DNA of 64,000 bases from Synechococcus sp. BIOS-U3-1 (GCF_014279975.1 NZ_CP047936.1:2356001-2420000), one strand, 5' to 3'; positions 53,897-63,689 are shown, counted from the stretch's first letter. Numbers and translations: made by a program. The notes: generated by a model not told the origin, from the letters alone.

Positions 53897-56251
53897 TCAG
53901 CGGATACTCAGGCTGAGGGCATTCAGAACCACCGACACGGAGCTGAGAGCCATGAGCAGTGCCGCAAGCGGCGGAGACAACAGCAGGTTGAATCCTGGCA
54001 ACAGAACGCCTGCTGCGACAGGCAAAGCGATCATGTTGTAGCCGAATGCCCAGAACAGGTTCTGTCGAATCTTGGCCATCGTGCGTCTGGCCAGAGTCAG
54101 GGCTTCCGGCAGAGCCTCGAGCCGATCACCAAGCAACACCAGATCTGCTGTGTCCTGGGCAATCTGAGTTCCAGTACCCACGGCGATTCCCAGATCCGCC
54201 GCAGCTAAGGCAGGCGCATCGTTAATGCCGTCCCCAACCATTCCCACCGTCTCGTTTTTGCGCCAATGTTCGAGGTGCTCCAGCTTCTGATTGGGCAGGA
54301 GTTGCCACGCCAGTTCGTCGTCGGCGAAGCCGAGCATCTGGGCGATCTTTTCAACCGCCTGACGGCGATCCCCACTAAGCATCCCCAGTTTCAGCCCCTG
54401 ATCCCTGAGGCGCTGCAGAGCAACAGGGGCATCGGGCCTGAGGCGGTCATCAATAGCCACCACTCCCAGCGGCTCGGAATCCAGACCAACGGCCACGAGA
54501 GTCTGTCCACGCTTCAGAGCTTCCTCAAGCGCACGCCATTGGTGTTCAGACCACACCACACCCTCATGCTGCAGCCATTCGGGAGAGCCCACGCGCAGTT
54601 GCCCCTGAAGAGAGTCGAGTGTGCCTTCCATGCCTGAACCTGGCAGGGTCCGACTGGCCGTGACTGGCAACAGTGTGAGATTGAGCCGCTGAGCCTCCTG
54701 CAACAGAGCATGGGCAAGAGGATGACGGCTCGTTTGTTCCAGGCTCGCTGCCAGTTGAATGGTGCGGGAGGGATCCTCACTGGCTATCACCGCATCCACA
54801 AGCGGACGACCCAGAGTGAGCGTTCCTGTCTTGTCAAAGACCATTCGCTGGATAGACGCGGACTGCTCAATGACGTCCCCGCCGCGGAACAGCCAACCCT
54901 GACGTGCAGCGAGTCCGGAGGAGACTGTGATCACGGTGGGGGTCGCTAGACCGAGGGCGCATGGGCAGGCCACCACAAGCACGGCAATGGCCAACTGGAG
55001 TCCGAGTCCGAACGGCGTCTGCGCCCCGGCACCCATTGCACCGTGAAGAGCCTGATCATGACCGTGGTCCATCAGAACGACAGGGACTTCCAGAACCTGC
55101 GGCCAGAGACGACTACCCAGCTGCCACCAGAACAGAAAGGTCAACACCGCCAGGCTGACAACGCCGTAACAGAACCGTCCCGCGACCCTGTCAGCAAGCC
55201 CCTGGATGGGAGCTCGTCTGGCCTGTGCCTGCTCCACAAGGGCAATAATCCTGGCCAGAGCTGTGTCACTGCCGACACGCTGAACCTTCATTTCAAGAGT
55301 GGCCTCGAGGTTGAGGCAACCGGAATTCAACTCAGTACCGGGCTCGGCCTCGAGAGGCAGGGGCTCCCCGGTGAGGCTCGACAGATCGATTGCAGAGCGG
55401 CCGTTGCTCACCACTCCATCTACAGGAATTCTGTCCCCAGCAAGCAGCTGGATCGATTCGCCGGGTCGGAGCACCGCAACTGGTACCTCTCGAACCGTTG
55501 AATCCGCCATCAGCAGGCGGGCGGTGTTCGGCTGTAGTGCAGCAAGATCTTGGAGTGCTCTTCCCGTTCTCCGACGGGCGCGTTCCTCAAGGAATCGCCC
55601 CAGCAGCACGAAGCCGAGAAGCATCACCGGTTCGTTGAAGAAACAGGGCCACCCCACCGAAGGCCAGATCAGCGCCACAAGACTGGCCAGATAGGCGCTG
55701 CCGACGCCCAGGCTGACCAGCGTGTCCATGCTGGGCACACCATTGCGAACCGCAGACCAGCCGCTCGCAAGGATCGGGCGTCCCGGCCCGAGCAGAGCAA
55801 TCGTGGCCAGGCTGGCATGGAAGGCGAGTGTGCCGATCAACGGCAATGCAAGCGTTCCGGCCTCAGCCAGATGACCAAGCACAGACAACAGCAACAACAC
55901 CAAAGCGACCATCAGCTGTCGCCACTGCAGCCACCAACCTCTGTTTCTTTCTGACTCCGTGTCTTGAGAACCCAGTGCGCTCTGACGGGGCTTCGCGGAA
56001 AAACCACGGCCATCAAGAGCCGCCAGCACCTGATCCAGCAATGGCTCAGACGCCGTGGTTTCCTCACTCTCCAGTCGCAGCCAAGCACTACGTGTCACGA
56101 GGTTGACGCTGGCCTCCTTCACACCTGGCTGAGCCAGAAGGGTGCGTTCGACAGCACGAACGCAGGCGCCACATTTCATCCCCTCCACATCCAATAACAC
56201 CGCATGGGAGTCGGCGGTTGGCTCATGGGGATGGGAAGTCGCTGCTGACAC
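53897..56251 (-). CDS. Copper-transporting P1B-type ATPase
   Basis: A 784-residue heavy-metal pump. The N-terminal metal-binding domain has GMKCGACVRAVE (residues ~24-35). Eight membrane helices include the ion motif CPCALGLATP; DKTGTLT holds the phosphorylated aspartate; VGDGINDAPALAAADLG is the hinge motif. In cyanobacteria two such pumps supply copper to plastocyanin and cytochrome oxidase: CtaA in the plasma membrane and PacS in the thylakoid. Which of them this is cannot be determined. A His-rich extracellular loop (DHGHDQALHG) is unusual. Starts GTG at 56251. Confidence 0.92.
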   Translation of the reverse strand: MSAATSHPHEPTADSHAVLLDVEGMKCGACVRAVERTLLAQPGVKEASVNLVTRSAWLRLESEETTASEPLLDQVLAALDGRGFSAKPRQSALGSQDTESERNRGWWLQWRQLMVALVLLLLSVLGHLAEAGTLALPLIGTLAFHASLATIALLGPGRPILASGWSAVRNGVPSMDTLVSLGVGSAYLASLVALIWPSVGWPCFFNEPVMLLGFVLLGRFLEERARRRTGRALQDLAALQPNTARLLMADSTVREVPVAVLRPGESIQLLAGDRIPVDGVVSNGRSAIDLSSLTGEPLPLEAEPGTELNSGCLNLEATLEMKVQRVGSDTALARIIALVEQAQARRAPIQGLADRVAGRFCYGVVSLAVLTFLFWWQLGSRLWPQVLEVPVVLMDHGHDQALHGAMGAGAQTPFGLGLQLAIAVLVVACPCALGLATPTVITVSSGLAARQGWLFRGGDVIEQSASIQRMVFDKTGTLTLGRPLVDAVIASEDPSRTIQLAASLEQTSRHPLAHALLQEAQRLNLTLLPVTASRTLPGSGMEGTLDSLQGQLRVGSPEWLQHEGVVWSEHQWRALEEALKRGQTLVAVGLDSEPLGVVAIDDRLRPDAPVALQRLRDQGLKLGMLSGDRRQAVEKIAQMLGFADDELAWQLLPNQKLEHLEHWRKNETVGMVGDGINDAPALAAADLGIAVGTGTQIAQDTADLVLLGDRLEALPEALTLARRTMAKIRQNLFWAFGYNMIALPVAAGVLLPGFNLLLSPPLAALLMALSSVSVVLNALSLSIR

Positions 56252-56324
56252 TTCAACGGTTCACACCACTCCACGCTAGGCAGCACCTGTTGGGTTCAGG
56301 ATGGTTTAATCCGTCCGGCTTTCC

Positions 56325-56846
56325 GTGCCACGCAGCAACCGCAACGACAACTTCATCGACAAGAGCTTCACGGTCATGGCCGACCTGATCGTGAAGCTGC
56401 TGCCGATTAACGCCCGGGCCAAGGAGGCCTATGTGTACTACCGCGACGGCCTGTCCGCGCAAAATGACGGCGATTATGCCGAAGCTCTCGAGAATTATGA
56501 AGAGAGCCTAAAGCTTGAGGAAAACCCGATCGATCGTGGAGAAACCCTCAAGAACATGGCGATCATCTACATGAGCAACGGCGAAGAAGACAGGGCCATC
56601 GAGACCTATCAACAGGCTCTTGATGAAAACCCCAAACAGCCGTCCTGCCTTAAAAATATGGGACTGATCTACGAAAAGCGCGGTCGAATTGCTGAAGAGG
56701 AGGGTCGGCGCGATGAAGCAGACGTCTGGCTTGATAAAGCAGCTGAAGCCTGGACGCAGGCAGTGCGATTGAATCCAGGGGGATATCTGGATATCGAGAA
56801 CTGGCTCAAATCCAGCGGACGCAGCAACGTGGATGTCTACTTCTGA
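56325..56846 (+). CDS. ycf3: Photosystem I assembly protein Ycf3
   Basis: A 173-residue TPR protein that helps assemble photosystem I. It begins [20 protein letters not shown], as in all Ycf3, and has three TPR units: [40 protein letters not shown] and [16 protein letters not shown]. The end is [23 protein letters not shown] start at 56325. The gene is divergent from the copper ATPase gene by 73 nt. The convergent radA ends 15 nt after it. Confidence 0.95.
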   Translation: MPRSNRNDNFIDKSFTVMADLIVKLLPINARAKEAYVYYRDGLSAQNDGDYAEALENYEESLKLEENPIDRGETLKNMAIIYMSNGEEDRAIETYQQALDENPKQPSCLKNMGLIYEKRGRIAEEEGRRDEADVWLDKAAEAWTQAVRLNPGGYLDIENWLKSSGRSNVDVYF

Positions 56847-56860
56847 GGCAACAGAGCGAT

Positions 56861-58258
56861 TCAGGCCTCACTGTCTTCAGGGTTCACACCCAACCCCAGC
56901 ACGAGAGCTTCAGTAATCGATCCCGCCTCCAGCAGTTCTAGATCGAGGCTTGCAGCCACCGGGCCTAGGCCGCTTCCACGTGGCACGACAGCACGTCTGA
57001 AACCAAGACGAACCGCCTCCTGCAGGCGCAACTCCAGCTGACCTACCGATCGCAGCTGCCCCCCCAGGCCTAGCTCACCGAGCAGAACGGTGCCGGCAGG
57101 CAGAGTCAGATCCCTGAAACTGGCCACCACCGCCGCGGCCACTCCCAGGTCTGCCGCAGGCTCCTCCACATCCAAGCCACCAGCCACTGCCAAATAGCAA
57201 TCGAAGCGTGAGAGGGGCAAACCCATGTGTTTTTCGAGCACGGCCAGGATCTGATGGAGACGGTTGACGGCGATACCGGTGGCTGTGCGACGGGGACTGG
57301 CGTAGCTGGTGGCGCTGACCAGCGCTTGCAGATCAACCACCAACGGCCGGGTGCCTTCACAGGCAACAATCGTTGCCACACCATTGGCCCGCTCTCCACT
57401 CAGGAACAGCTCACTGGGATTGCTGACCTCCTCTAGGCCCTGACCACGCATCTCAAAGACCCCCAGCTCGTGGGTGGCCCCGAACCGGTTCTTGACTGCC
57501 CGAAGCAGGCGATGGCTGGCGAAGCGGTCTCCCTCGAAGGTGAGCACCGCATCCACCAGGTGTTCAAGCACCTTTGGCCCGGCCAGCGCGCCTTCCTTCG
57601 TGACATGCCCCACAAGCAGCAGCACGGTGTTCTGGCGCTTTGCCAGTCTCTGCAGGGCGGCTGCACATTCCCTTACCTGAGCAACGGAACCAGGCGCACT
57701 GGAGAGTTCGGCATCGTGCAAAGCCTGGATGCTGTCGATGACTGCCACATCTGGCCTCAAAGCCTCGAGTTCCTGCAACACAAGCTCGAGATCTGTCTCT
57801 GCCAGTAACTGCAGATCACTGCTGTCAGCAGTGAGCCGCTGCCAACGCAGCTTCACCTGCTGCGCAGATTCCTCGGCACTGACGTAGAGCACCACACGAT
57901 CCCGTGCAATAGCCGATGCGCTCTGCAGCAGCAGTGTGCTCTTGCCGATACCAGGATCCCCTCCCACCAGCACCAGTGATCCAGGGACCAGTCCACCTCC
58001 GAGAACGCGGTTCAGTTCCTCATAACCACTGCCGATCCGCTGAAGGGGCTGATCACCAAGGGATGCCATCGATGTGGAACGACGCGCCTTCGGTGCGGCT
58101 GCGGGATCGCCCCCGGAGCGACGGCGTCGACCGTCGTCCTTGGGTGCCGATTGCTCCACCAGAGAATTCCAGCTACCGCAGCTGCTGCAGCGGCCAAAGA
58201 ACTGCCGTGTCTGGGCACCACAGCTCTGACAGACGTAGAGATTGCTCGATCGGGGCAC
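56861..58258 (-). CDS. radA: DNA repair protein RadA
   Basis: A 465-residue RecA-like DNA helicase for branch migration. The N-terminus is a zinc finger CQSCGAQTRQFFGRCSSCGSW, the ATPase has GGDPGIGKSTLLLQ (Walker A), the RadA-specific KNRFG motif is in AVKNRFGATHELGVFEM, and the C-terminal Lon-like domain ends with LGELGLGGQLRSVGQLELRL. Full length, all domains intact. It shares a 90-nt gap with the divergent rpaB. Confidence 0.95.
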   Translation of the reverse strand: MPRSSNLYVCQSCGAQTRQFFGRCSSCGSWNSLVEQSAPKDDGRRRRSGGDPAAAPKARRSTSMASLGDQPLQRIGSGYEELNRVLGGGLVPGSLVLVGGDPGIGKSTLLLQSASAIARDRVVLYVSAEESAQQVKLRWQRLTADSSDLQLLAETDLELVLQELEALRPDVAVIDSIQALHDAELSSAPGSVAQVRECAAALQRLAKRQNTVLLLVGHVTKEGALAGPKVLEHLVDAVLTFEGDRFASHRLLRAVKNRFGATHELGVFEMRGQGLEEVSNPSELFLSGERANGVATIVACEGTRPLVVDLQALVSATSYASPRRTATGIAVNRLHQILAVLEKHMGLPLSRFDCYLAVAGGLDVEEPAADLGVAAAVVASFRDLTLPAGTVLLGELGLGGQLRSVGQLELRLQEAVRLGFRRAVVPRGSGLGPVAASLDLELLEAGSITEALVLGLGVNPEDSEA

Positions 58259-58348
58259 TTCGAATGATGAAGAAAGTTGGCGCTACGTGAACGACTGAAC
58301 CCGCTGATCACCTATTTGTGAGCACTATCTTCGCTTTTTGCCGGCGAT

Positions 58349-59101
58349 ATGACGGCCTCAGCACCCTCCACATCTAAGGAAACCATCCTCGTAGTGGATG
58401 ACGAGGCCAGCATCCGCAGGATCCTCGAAACCCGGCTCTCGATGATCGGGTACAACGTTGTCACGGCCTGTGACGGGACCGAGGCCCTGGAAAGCTTCCA
58501 GGAATGCAACCCGGACCTGGTCGTACTCGACGTGATGATGCCGAAGCTGGACGGCTACGGGGTCTGCCAGGAACTGCGCAAAGAGTCGGATGTTCCGATC
58601 GTGATGCTCACAGCTCTCGGCGATGTCGCCGACCGGATCACTGGTTTGGAGCTCGGAGCCGATGACTATGTGATCAAACCCTTCAGCCCGAAAGAGCTTG
58701 AGGCTCGGATCCGCTGCGTTCTGCGCCGTGTGGAAAAAGAGCATGCTGCCGGCATCCCCAACTCTGGGGTGATCCAGGTCTCAGACTTGAAGATCGACAC
58801 CAACAAGCGGCAGGTGTTCCGCAACGATGAGCGGATCCGTCTCACCGGGATGGAGTTCAGCCTGCTTGAACTGCTCGTGAGCCGATCAGGTGAACCGTTC
58901 AGTCGCGGTGAGATCCTTAAGGAGGTTTGGGGTTACACCCCTGAACGCCATGTCGATACCCGGGTCGTGGATGTCCACATCTCACGTCTTCGTTCCAAAT
59001 TGGAAGACGATCCGGCCAACCCCGAGCTGATCCTCACCGCTCGCGGCACCGGCTACTTGTTCCAGCGCATCATCGATTCTGTTGCTCCCGAAGGATCCTG
59101 A
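58349..59101 (+). CDS. rpaB: Response regulator RpaB
   Basis: A 250-residue OmpR-type regulator. The receiver has VVDDEASIRRILETRLSMIG, the phospho-aspartate in VVLDVMMPKLDGYGV and the switch MLTALGDVADRITGLELGAD; the winged helix contains [40 protein letters not shown] and LILTARGTGYLF. This is RpaB, which binds HLR1 sites upstream of photosystem and high-light genes and responds to redox. It is essential in all studied cyanobacteria. Its 3' end overlaps plsX by 20 nt. Confidence 0.94.
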   Translation: MTASAPSTSKETILVVDDEASIRRILETRLSMIGYNVVTACDGTEALESFQECNPDLVVLDVMMPKLDGYGVCQELRKESDVPIVMLTALGDVADRITGLELGADDYVIKPFSPKELEARIRCVLRRVEKEHAAGIPNSGVIQVSDLKIDTNKRQVFRNDERIRLTGMEFSLLELLVSRSGEPFSRGEILKEVWGYTPERHVDTRVVDVHISRLRSKLEDDPANPELILTARGTGYLFQRIIDSVAPEGS

Positions 59102-60422
59102 CCTCACCCCGGACGCTGCGCCGAGGATCAAAGCCCGCCGGTCCAAGGCTGTTCGCCGCCTTGTGATTTGGTATCGGCGCAATGCTGCAGTAACCACCCT
59201 GGTGGACACAGCAACCACTTCAGCCAATGCCGCTGGCAATGTGGCAGGCTCCGTCACCTCCATGGCGGGAACGGTGGTAAACAGCGCCGGCAGCATGGCT
59301 GGCTCAGTCCTGCAGCCTGTGATGGATCCGCTCCGACGCCTTCAGGGCGGGATCCCAGGCGAGGAACTCGAGATCGACGACAGCGACCGCATCTGGATGG
59401 CCGTGGACGGCATGGGAGGGGACAGCGCCCCTGTTCCAATTCTTGAGGGATGCCTCCAGGCCATCGAACGGCTGGCCGTGAAAATCCGCTTCGTCGGTGA
59501 AACGGACCGGGTGCTGAAAGCTGCCGCCGCCGCAGGACTGGATGAAGCCTTGCAGGCGGCGGTCGATGCAGGCCTACTGGAGCTGGTCACCAGCGGCCCC
59601 TCCGTGGAAATGCATGAGGAGGCCACGGTGGTGCGACGCAAACGCGACGCCAGCATCAACGTGGCCATGGATCTCGTAAAGCGAGGCGAGGCCCAAGCCA
59701 TCTACTCCGCAGGCAACTCTGGGGCCGTCATGGCTTCCGCCATTTTCCGGCTAGGACGACTGGCCGGCATCGACCGGCCCGCCATCGGAGCACTGTTTCC
59801 CACCAAAGATCCCGGACAGCCAGTGCTGGTTCTCGATGTCGGAGCCAACATGGATTGCAAGCCCTCCTACCTGCACCAATTCGCCCTGCTGGGAGACATC
59901 TACTGCAGGGATGTGCTGCAGGTCAGCCAACCCAGGATCGGATTGCTCAACATCGGCGAGGAGGAGTGCAAGGGCAATGACCTTGCAGTTCGCACCCATG
60001 CGTTGCTGGCCGAGGAATCACGTCTGCACTTCGCTGGCAATTGTGAGGGTCGTGATGTGCTGTCGGGTGAGTTCGATGTGGTGGTCTGTGACGGCTTCAC
60101 CGGCAATGTTCTACTCAAGTTCCTTGAGTCGGTTGGCAGCGTGCTGCTTGGTGTCCTCAGAGCCGAACTGCCGCGTGGTCGTCGAGGCAAAGTGGGTTCC
60201 GCTTTCTTGCGAAGCAACCTCAAGCGCATCAAAAAGCGGTTGGATCATGCCGAACATGGCGGAGCACTGCTACTAGGCGTGAACGGCATCTGCGTGATTG
60301 GCCACGGCAGCAGCAAGGCCTTGTCAGTGGTCAGTGCCTTAAGACTGGCGCATTCCGCTGCAAGTCATGGCGTGATGGATCACCTGGCCCAGCTTGGGGC
60401 CAAAGCCACCTCGCGAGCATGA
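59082..60422 (+). CDS. plsX: Phosphate acyltransferase PlsX, with N-terminal extension
   Basis: A 446-residue protein. The normal PlsX core begins only near residue 105 with IWMAVDGMGGDSAPVPILEG and continues with YSAGNSGAVMASAIF, LVLDVGANMDCKPSYLHQFA and DGFTGNVLLKFLE. The core makes acyl-phosphate from acyl-ACP for phospholipid synthesis. The first ~104 residues are an addition: a basic part (KARRSKAVRRLVIWYRRNAA), then an Ala/Gly/Ser/Val repeat (SVTSMAGTVVNSAGSMAGSV) that resembles an amphipathic membrane-binding segment. The TTG start at 59082 lies in the end of rpaB. A shorter start is possible, so the extension's exact length is uncertain. Confidence 0.9.
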   Translation: MLPKDPDLTPDAAPRIKARRSKAVRRLVIWYRRNAAVTTLVDTATTSANAAGNVAGSVTSMAGTVVNSAGSMAGSVLQPVMDPLRRLQGGIPGEELEIDDSDRIWMAVDGMGGDSAPVPILEGCLQAIERLAVKIRFVGETDRVLKAAAAAGLDEALQAAVDAGLLELVTSGPSVEMHEEATVVRRKRDASINVAMDLVKRGEAQAIYSAGNSGAVMASAIFRLGRLAGIDRPAIGALFPTKDPGQPVLVLDVGANMDCKPSYLHQFALLGDIYCRDVLQVSQPRIGLLNIGEEECKGNDLAVRTHALLAEESRLHFAGNCEGRDVLSGEFDVVVCDGFTGNVLLKFLESVGSVLLGVLRAELPRGRRGKVGSAFLRSNLKRIKKRLDHAEHGGALLLGVNGICVIGHGSSKALSVVSALRLAHSAASHGVMDHLAQLGAKATSRA

Positions 60423-60478
60423 GCAACCCCCTTGCCTGACAGGCGTTCTGGCGGACTGTGATTGACTGACGCCACTGC

Positions 60479-61504
60479 TTGGACCCTCTTTTGGCTGGAG
60501 CATCACCGCACTCTCGAGGCGTCGCTCTCATCGGCAGCGGCAGCGCTCAGGCAGCCCAGGTGATCACAAACAGCCAGCTGGGTCTGCGTGTGGAGACCAG
60601 CGATGAGTGGATTCGTAGCCGCACAGGCATCTCCACGCGACGAGTGAGCAGCGCCGATCAGCGCCTGAGCGACCTTGCGGCTGAAGCGGGCCGATCTGCC
60701 TTGGAGATGGCCGGATGGTCCGCCGACAGCCTCGACTTGGTCTTGCTGGCGACTTCAACACCGGATGATCTGTTTGGCTCAGCCCCTTCAATACAGGCCG
60801 CGCTTGGGGCTTCGAATGCCGTGGCTTTTGATCTCACAGCCGCCTGCAGCGGCTTTTTGTTCTCACTGGTAACGGCCGCTCAGTACCTGCGCACAGGCGC
60901 GATGAGGCGAGCCCTTGTGATCGGCGCCGACCAGTTGAGTCGTTTCGTGGACTGGGATGACCGACGCAGCTGCGTGCTCTTCGGCGATGGTGCCGGAGCT
61001 GTCGCCCTTGAAGCCGCCGATGACGACGGACTCCTGGGTTTTCTGCTGCGCAGCGATGGCGCACGCGGTGGCGTACTCAACCTGCCTGCTCTCGACAGCG
61101 ATGAGCCCCTAGCAGCCGATGCACGCCATCGTCAGGGTGGCTACCGGCCGATCGAGATGAATGGTCAGGAGGTGTACAAATTCGCCGTGCGTGAAGTCCC
61201 GGCAGTTCTGCAATGCCTGCTTGAACGCTGTGAAGTTGGCCCTGAGACTGTCGACTGGCTGCTCCTGCATCAAGCTAATCAGCGCATCCTCGATGCCGTT
61301 GCCGATCGTTTTGCGATTCCCAGGACCAAGGTGCTGAGCAACCTGGCGCATTACGGCAACACCTCCGCGGCAACCATCCCTCTGGTTCTCGATGAAGCAG
61401 TGCGAGGTGGCCAGATCCAACCCGGACACCTCCTGGCCAGCAGCGGGTTTGGAGCTGGCCTGAGTTGGGGAGCAGCCCTATTCCGCTGGCAGGGTCCCGC
61501 TTAG
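60479..61504 (+). CDS. fabH: 3-oxoacyl-ACP synthase III
   Basis: A 341-residue enzyme that starts fatty acid synthesis by condensing acetyl-CoA with malonyl-ACP. The active-site cysteine is in FDLTAACSGFLFSL, the histidine in LLHQANQRI, and the asparagine in HYGNTSAAT. The N-terminus GVALIGSGSAQAAQVITNSQ and DEWIRSRTGISTRR are typical. TTG at 60479 is taken as start. It is followed by fabD after 27 nt, in the order plsX, fabH, fabD, plsC. Confidence 0.94.
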   Translation: MDPLLAGASPHSRGVALIGSGSAQAAQVITNSQLGLRVETSDEWIRSRTGISTRRVSSADQRLSDLAAEAGRSALEMAGWSADSLDLVLLATSTPDDLFGSAPSIQAALGASNAVAFDLTAACSGFLFSLVTAAQYLRTGAMRRALVIGADQLSRFVDWDDRRSCVLFGDGAGAVALEAADDDGLLGFLLRSDGARGGVLNLPALDSDEPLAADARHRQGGYRPIEMNGQEVYKFAVREVPAVLQCLLERCEVGPETVDWLLLHQANQRILDAVADRFAIPRTKVLSNLAHYGNTSAATIPLVLDEAVRGGQIQPGHLLASSGFGAGLSWGAALFRWQGPA

Positions 61505-61531
61505 GCTCCCAGCACTATTGCGCCACTGTGA

Positions 61532-62428
61532 ATGTCGATCGCCTGGGTGTTCCCCGGTCAGGGGTCTCAGAAACAGGGCATGGCCGATCCCATCCTCAGC
61601 CTGCCGGGTGCGGAGGAACGTTTCGTTCTGGCTTCCAAGCTGCTCGGGAGAGACCTTCTCTCAATCTGCAGAGGTGAAGGCTCAGATGCCAGCAGCCCCT
61701 CTGATCTGAACGACACCCGGAACACCCAGCCGGCTTTGTTTGCGGTGGAATCCCTGATTGTGGATGAATTGCTGCGTCAAGGGAGGCAACCCGACCTGGT
61801 GGCGGGGCACAGCCTTGGAGAGTTGGTGGCGCTCTACGCGGCTGGTGTGTTCGATGCCGCCACGGGCCTGGAGCTGATGCAACGCCGATCAGAGCTCATG
61901 GCAAGCGCAGGAGGAGGGGCCATGACGGCAGTGATCGGATTCGACCGCAGCCAACTGGAGGCCCTTGTGGAGTCCGCTGAGGGTGTGGTGATTGCCAACG
62001 ACAACAGTGATGCCCAGGTGGTGCTATCAGGCAGCCCAGAAGCTGTGAACGCGCTGAGCGAAGCACTCACCTGCAAGAGAGCCATTCCCCTCGCCGTTTC
62101 AGGGGCCTTTCATTCCCCTTTCATGGCGCAGGCGGCAGACGCCTTCTCCTCCCATCTCGACAGTGTGGCCTTCGAGGACGCGCGCTTCCCGGTCTTCAGT
62201 AACACCGACCCCACACCGTGCCGCGATGCCACAGAGCTAAAGCAACGACTGCGTCGCCAGATGATTACTGGCGTGCGCTGGCGAGAAACGATGGCAGGAA
62301 TGACTTCTTCCGGCGTGGAGACGCTCATCGAGATCGGTCCAGGCAATGTGCTCAGCGGTCTGGCCAAACGTGCCATGAAAGGGGTCACCACGTCACAGCT
62401 GGCGAGCGCTGGCGACTTAGGTCTTTGA
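61532..62428 (+). CDS. fabD: Malonyl-CoA-ACP transacylase
   Basis: A 298-residue acyltransferase that loads malonyl groups on ACP. It begins AWVFPGQGSQKQGM, carries the nucleophile in AGHSLGELVALYAAG (GHSLG), the catalytic histidine in VSGAFHSPFMA, and the end region TLIEIGPGNVLSGL. Length typical. It ends 2 nt before the plsC start. Confidence 0.95.
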   Translation: MSIAWVFPGQGSQKQGMADPILSLPGAEERFVLASKLLGRDLLSICRGEGSDASSPSDLNDTRNTQPALFAVESLIVDELLRQGRQPDLVAGHSLGELVALYAAGVFDAATGLELMQRRSELMASAGGGAMTAVIGFDRSQLEALVESAEGVVIANDNSDAQVVLSGSPEAVNALSEALTCKRAIPLAVSGAFHSPFMAQAADAFSSHLDSVAFEDARFPVFSNTDPTPCRDATELKQRLRRQMITGVRWRETMAGMTSSGVETLIEIGPGNVLSGLAKRAMKGVTTSQLASAGDLGL

Positions 62429-62430
62429 AT

Positions 62431-63105
62431 GTGAGCAGCAACCTTGCAGCCAACACCAGCGACCTGGAGTTACTGAAGGCGCCACGTCCAAGCCTGGCCT
62501 ACAGGTTGGTCAGTGGCTTGCTGGTGTTTCCTGTGTTCAGGATGCTGTTCCGAGGACGCACCCGCGGCAACGACAACGTGCCGATGGGGGGACCTCTGGT
62601 GGTTGTGGCCAACCATGGATCGCATCTCGATCCACCCTTGCTTGGCCATGCTCTGGGGCGACCGGTGTCGTTCATGGCCAAAGCCGAGTTGTTCCGCATC
62701 CCGCTTCTGGGCCATGTGATCCGAGCCTGCGGCGCCTATCCGGTGAAGCGTGGAGCGAGCGACCGTGAAGCCATTCGCACAGCCACCGCAAGACTCAAAG
62801 AAGGCTGGGCCATCGGCGTCTTTCTCGATGGGACCCGACAGTCGGATGGGCGCGTGAACCAGCCCATGCCGGGCGCAGCTCTCCTGGCGGCGAGATCAGG
62901 AGCTCCCCTTCTGCCTGTCGCCATTCTCAACAGCCACAGAGCTCTTGGCATGAGACGCAATCTGCCGCGATTAGTGAGGCTTGAAATGCGAATTGGCGCA
63001 CCGATTCCCGCACCGAACAGCAGGCGAAAACCGGACTTGGAAGCGACCACACGCGAACTACAGAGACGCATCAACGCCCTTCTCGATCACGTCCCGCTCG
63101 ATTAG
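62431..63105 (+). CDS. plsC: 1-acylglycerol-3-phosphate acyltransferase
   Basis: A 224-residue acyltransferase that adds the second acyl chain in phosphatidic acid synthesis. It has the NHGSHLDPPLL (HX4D) catalytic block, VFLDGTRQSDGRV where the FPEGTRS motif normally stands, and PVAILNSHRAL; one hydrophobic segment lies at the N-terminus. The GTG at 62431 is 2 nt after the fabD stop; the frame is open further upstream but that is inside fabD. Its end overlaps the convergent YdcF gene by 4 nt. Together with plsX, fabH and fabD this forms one lipid operon. Confidence 0.88.
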   Translation: MSSNLAANTSDLELLKAPRPSLAYRLVSGLLVFPVFRMLFRGRTRGNDNVPMGGPLVVVANHGSHLDPPLLGHALGRPVSFMAKAELFRIPLLGHVIRACGAYPVKRGASDREAIRTATARLKEGWAIGVFLDGTRQSDGRVNQPMPGAALLAARSGAPLLPVAILNSHRALGMRRNLPRLVRLEMRIGAPIPAPNSRRKPDLEATTRELQRRINALLDHVPLD

Positions 63106-63689
63106 TGAGCACTGAACAGCTGAGGCCAGTTTCTGCGAGCCCAGGGCTTGAAATCACGACCGGTGATGACCCAGACAGCAGCGCGTAATCCATCTCCAAC
63201 CCGCTTGCCCAGACTTTCATCACGGCATTTGGGATTACAACTGACTGGAACACCTGTAAGCCGGATTCCACGACTTCCAGCAACGATGCCGCCTACAGCC
63301 ATGGCCCGCGGCAGATGGTCTTCGCTTGTGACCAAGAGCAGATGATGCACCCCATCTTGCTGAAGTTCATCCACCAGCGACGTGAAATTTCCGAGCGTGT
63401 CCTTCGCTCTGTAATCCAAGCGAACCCTGTCCTGTGCGAGACCAGCATCAAGGACCAGGTACTGGGCGTATTCAGGATTGGTCCCCCCGCTTACGACCAG
63501 TGGCAGGTTCATCCGGCGTGCCAGATGCAGACCCATGCGCTCACGATCAGCATCGCCTCCGAGAACCAAAATCCGCTGGGGCTGATGATTCGTGAGAGCA
63601 GCTTCCATGAAGGGGCGCAGGGGACCAGCAACAGCGGCTCCAGCCAGAACGGACGCACAGAGAAGCAGCGAGCGTCGACCTAGCCCCAT
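63102..63689 (-). CDS. YdcF family (DUF218) protein
   Basis: A 195-residue protein with a signal or anchor segment (LLLCASVLAGAAVAGPLRPF) and a DUF218 domain: QRILVLGGDADRERMGLHLA, LPLVVSGGTNPEYAQYLV, LDYRAKDTLGNFTSLVDEL and LLLVTSEDHLPRAMAVGGIV. Family members such as SanA and YdcF act on the envelope by an unknown mechanism. Start ATG at 63689 overlaps the TGA of the upstream gene as TGATG, which supports it over the open extension to 63740. The 3' end overlaps plsC by 4 nt. Confidence 0.8.
   Translation of the reverse strand: MGLGRRSLLLCASVLAGAAVAGPLRPFMEAALTNHQPQRILVLGGDADRERMGLHLARRMNLPLVVSGGTNPEYAQYLVLDAGLAQDRVRLDYRAKDTLGNFTSLVDELQQDGVHHLLLVTSEDHLPRAMAVGGIVAGSRGIRLTGVPVSCNPKCRDESLGKRVGDGLRAAVWVITGRDFKPWARRNWPQLFSAH

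Noticed and set aside
58259-58348. HLR1-type RpaB site upstream of rpaB
   Set aside because: No paired GTTACA-like repeats could be found in the 90-nt gap.
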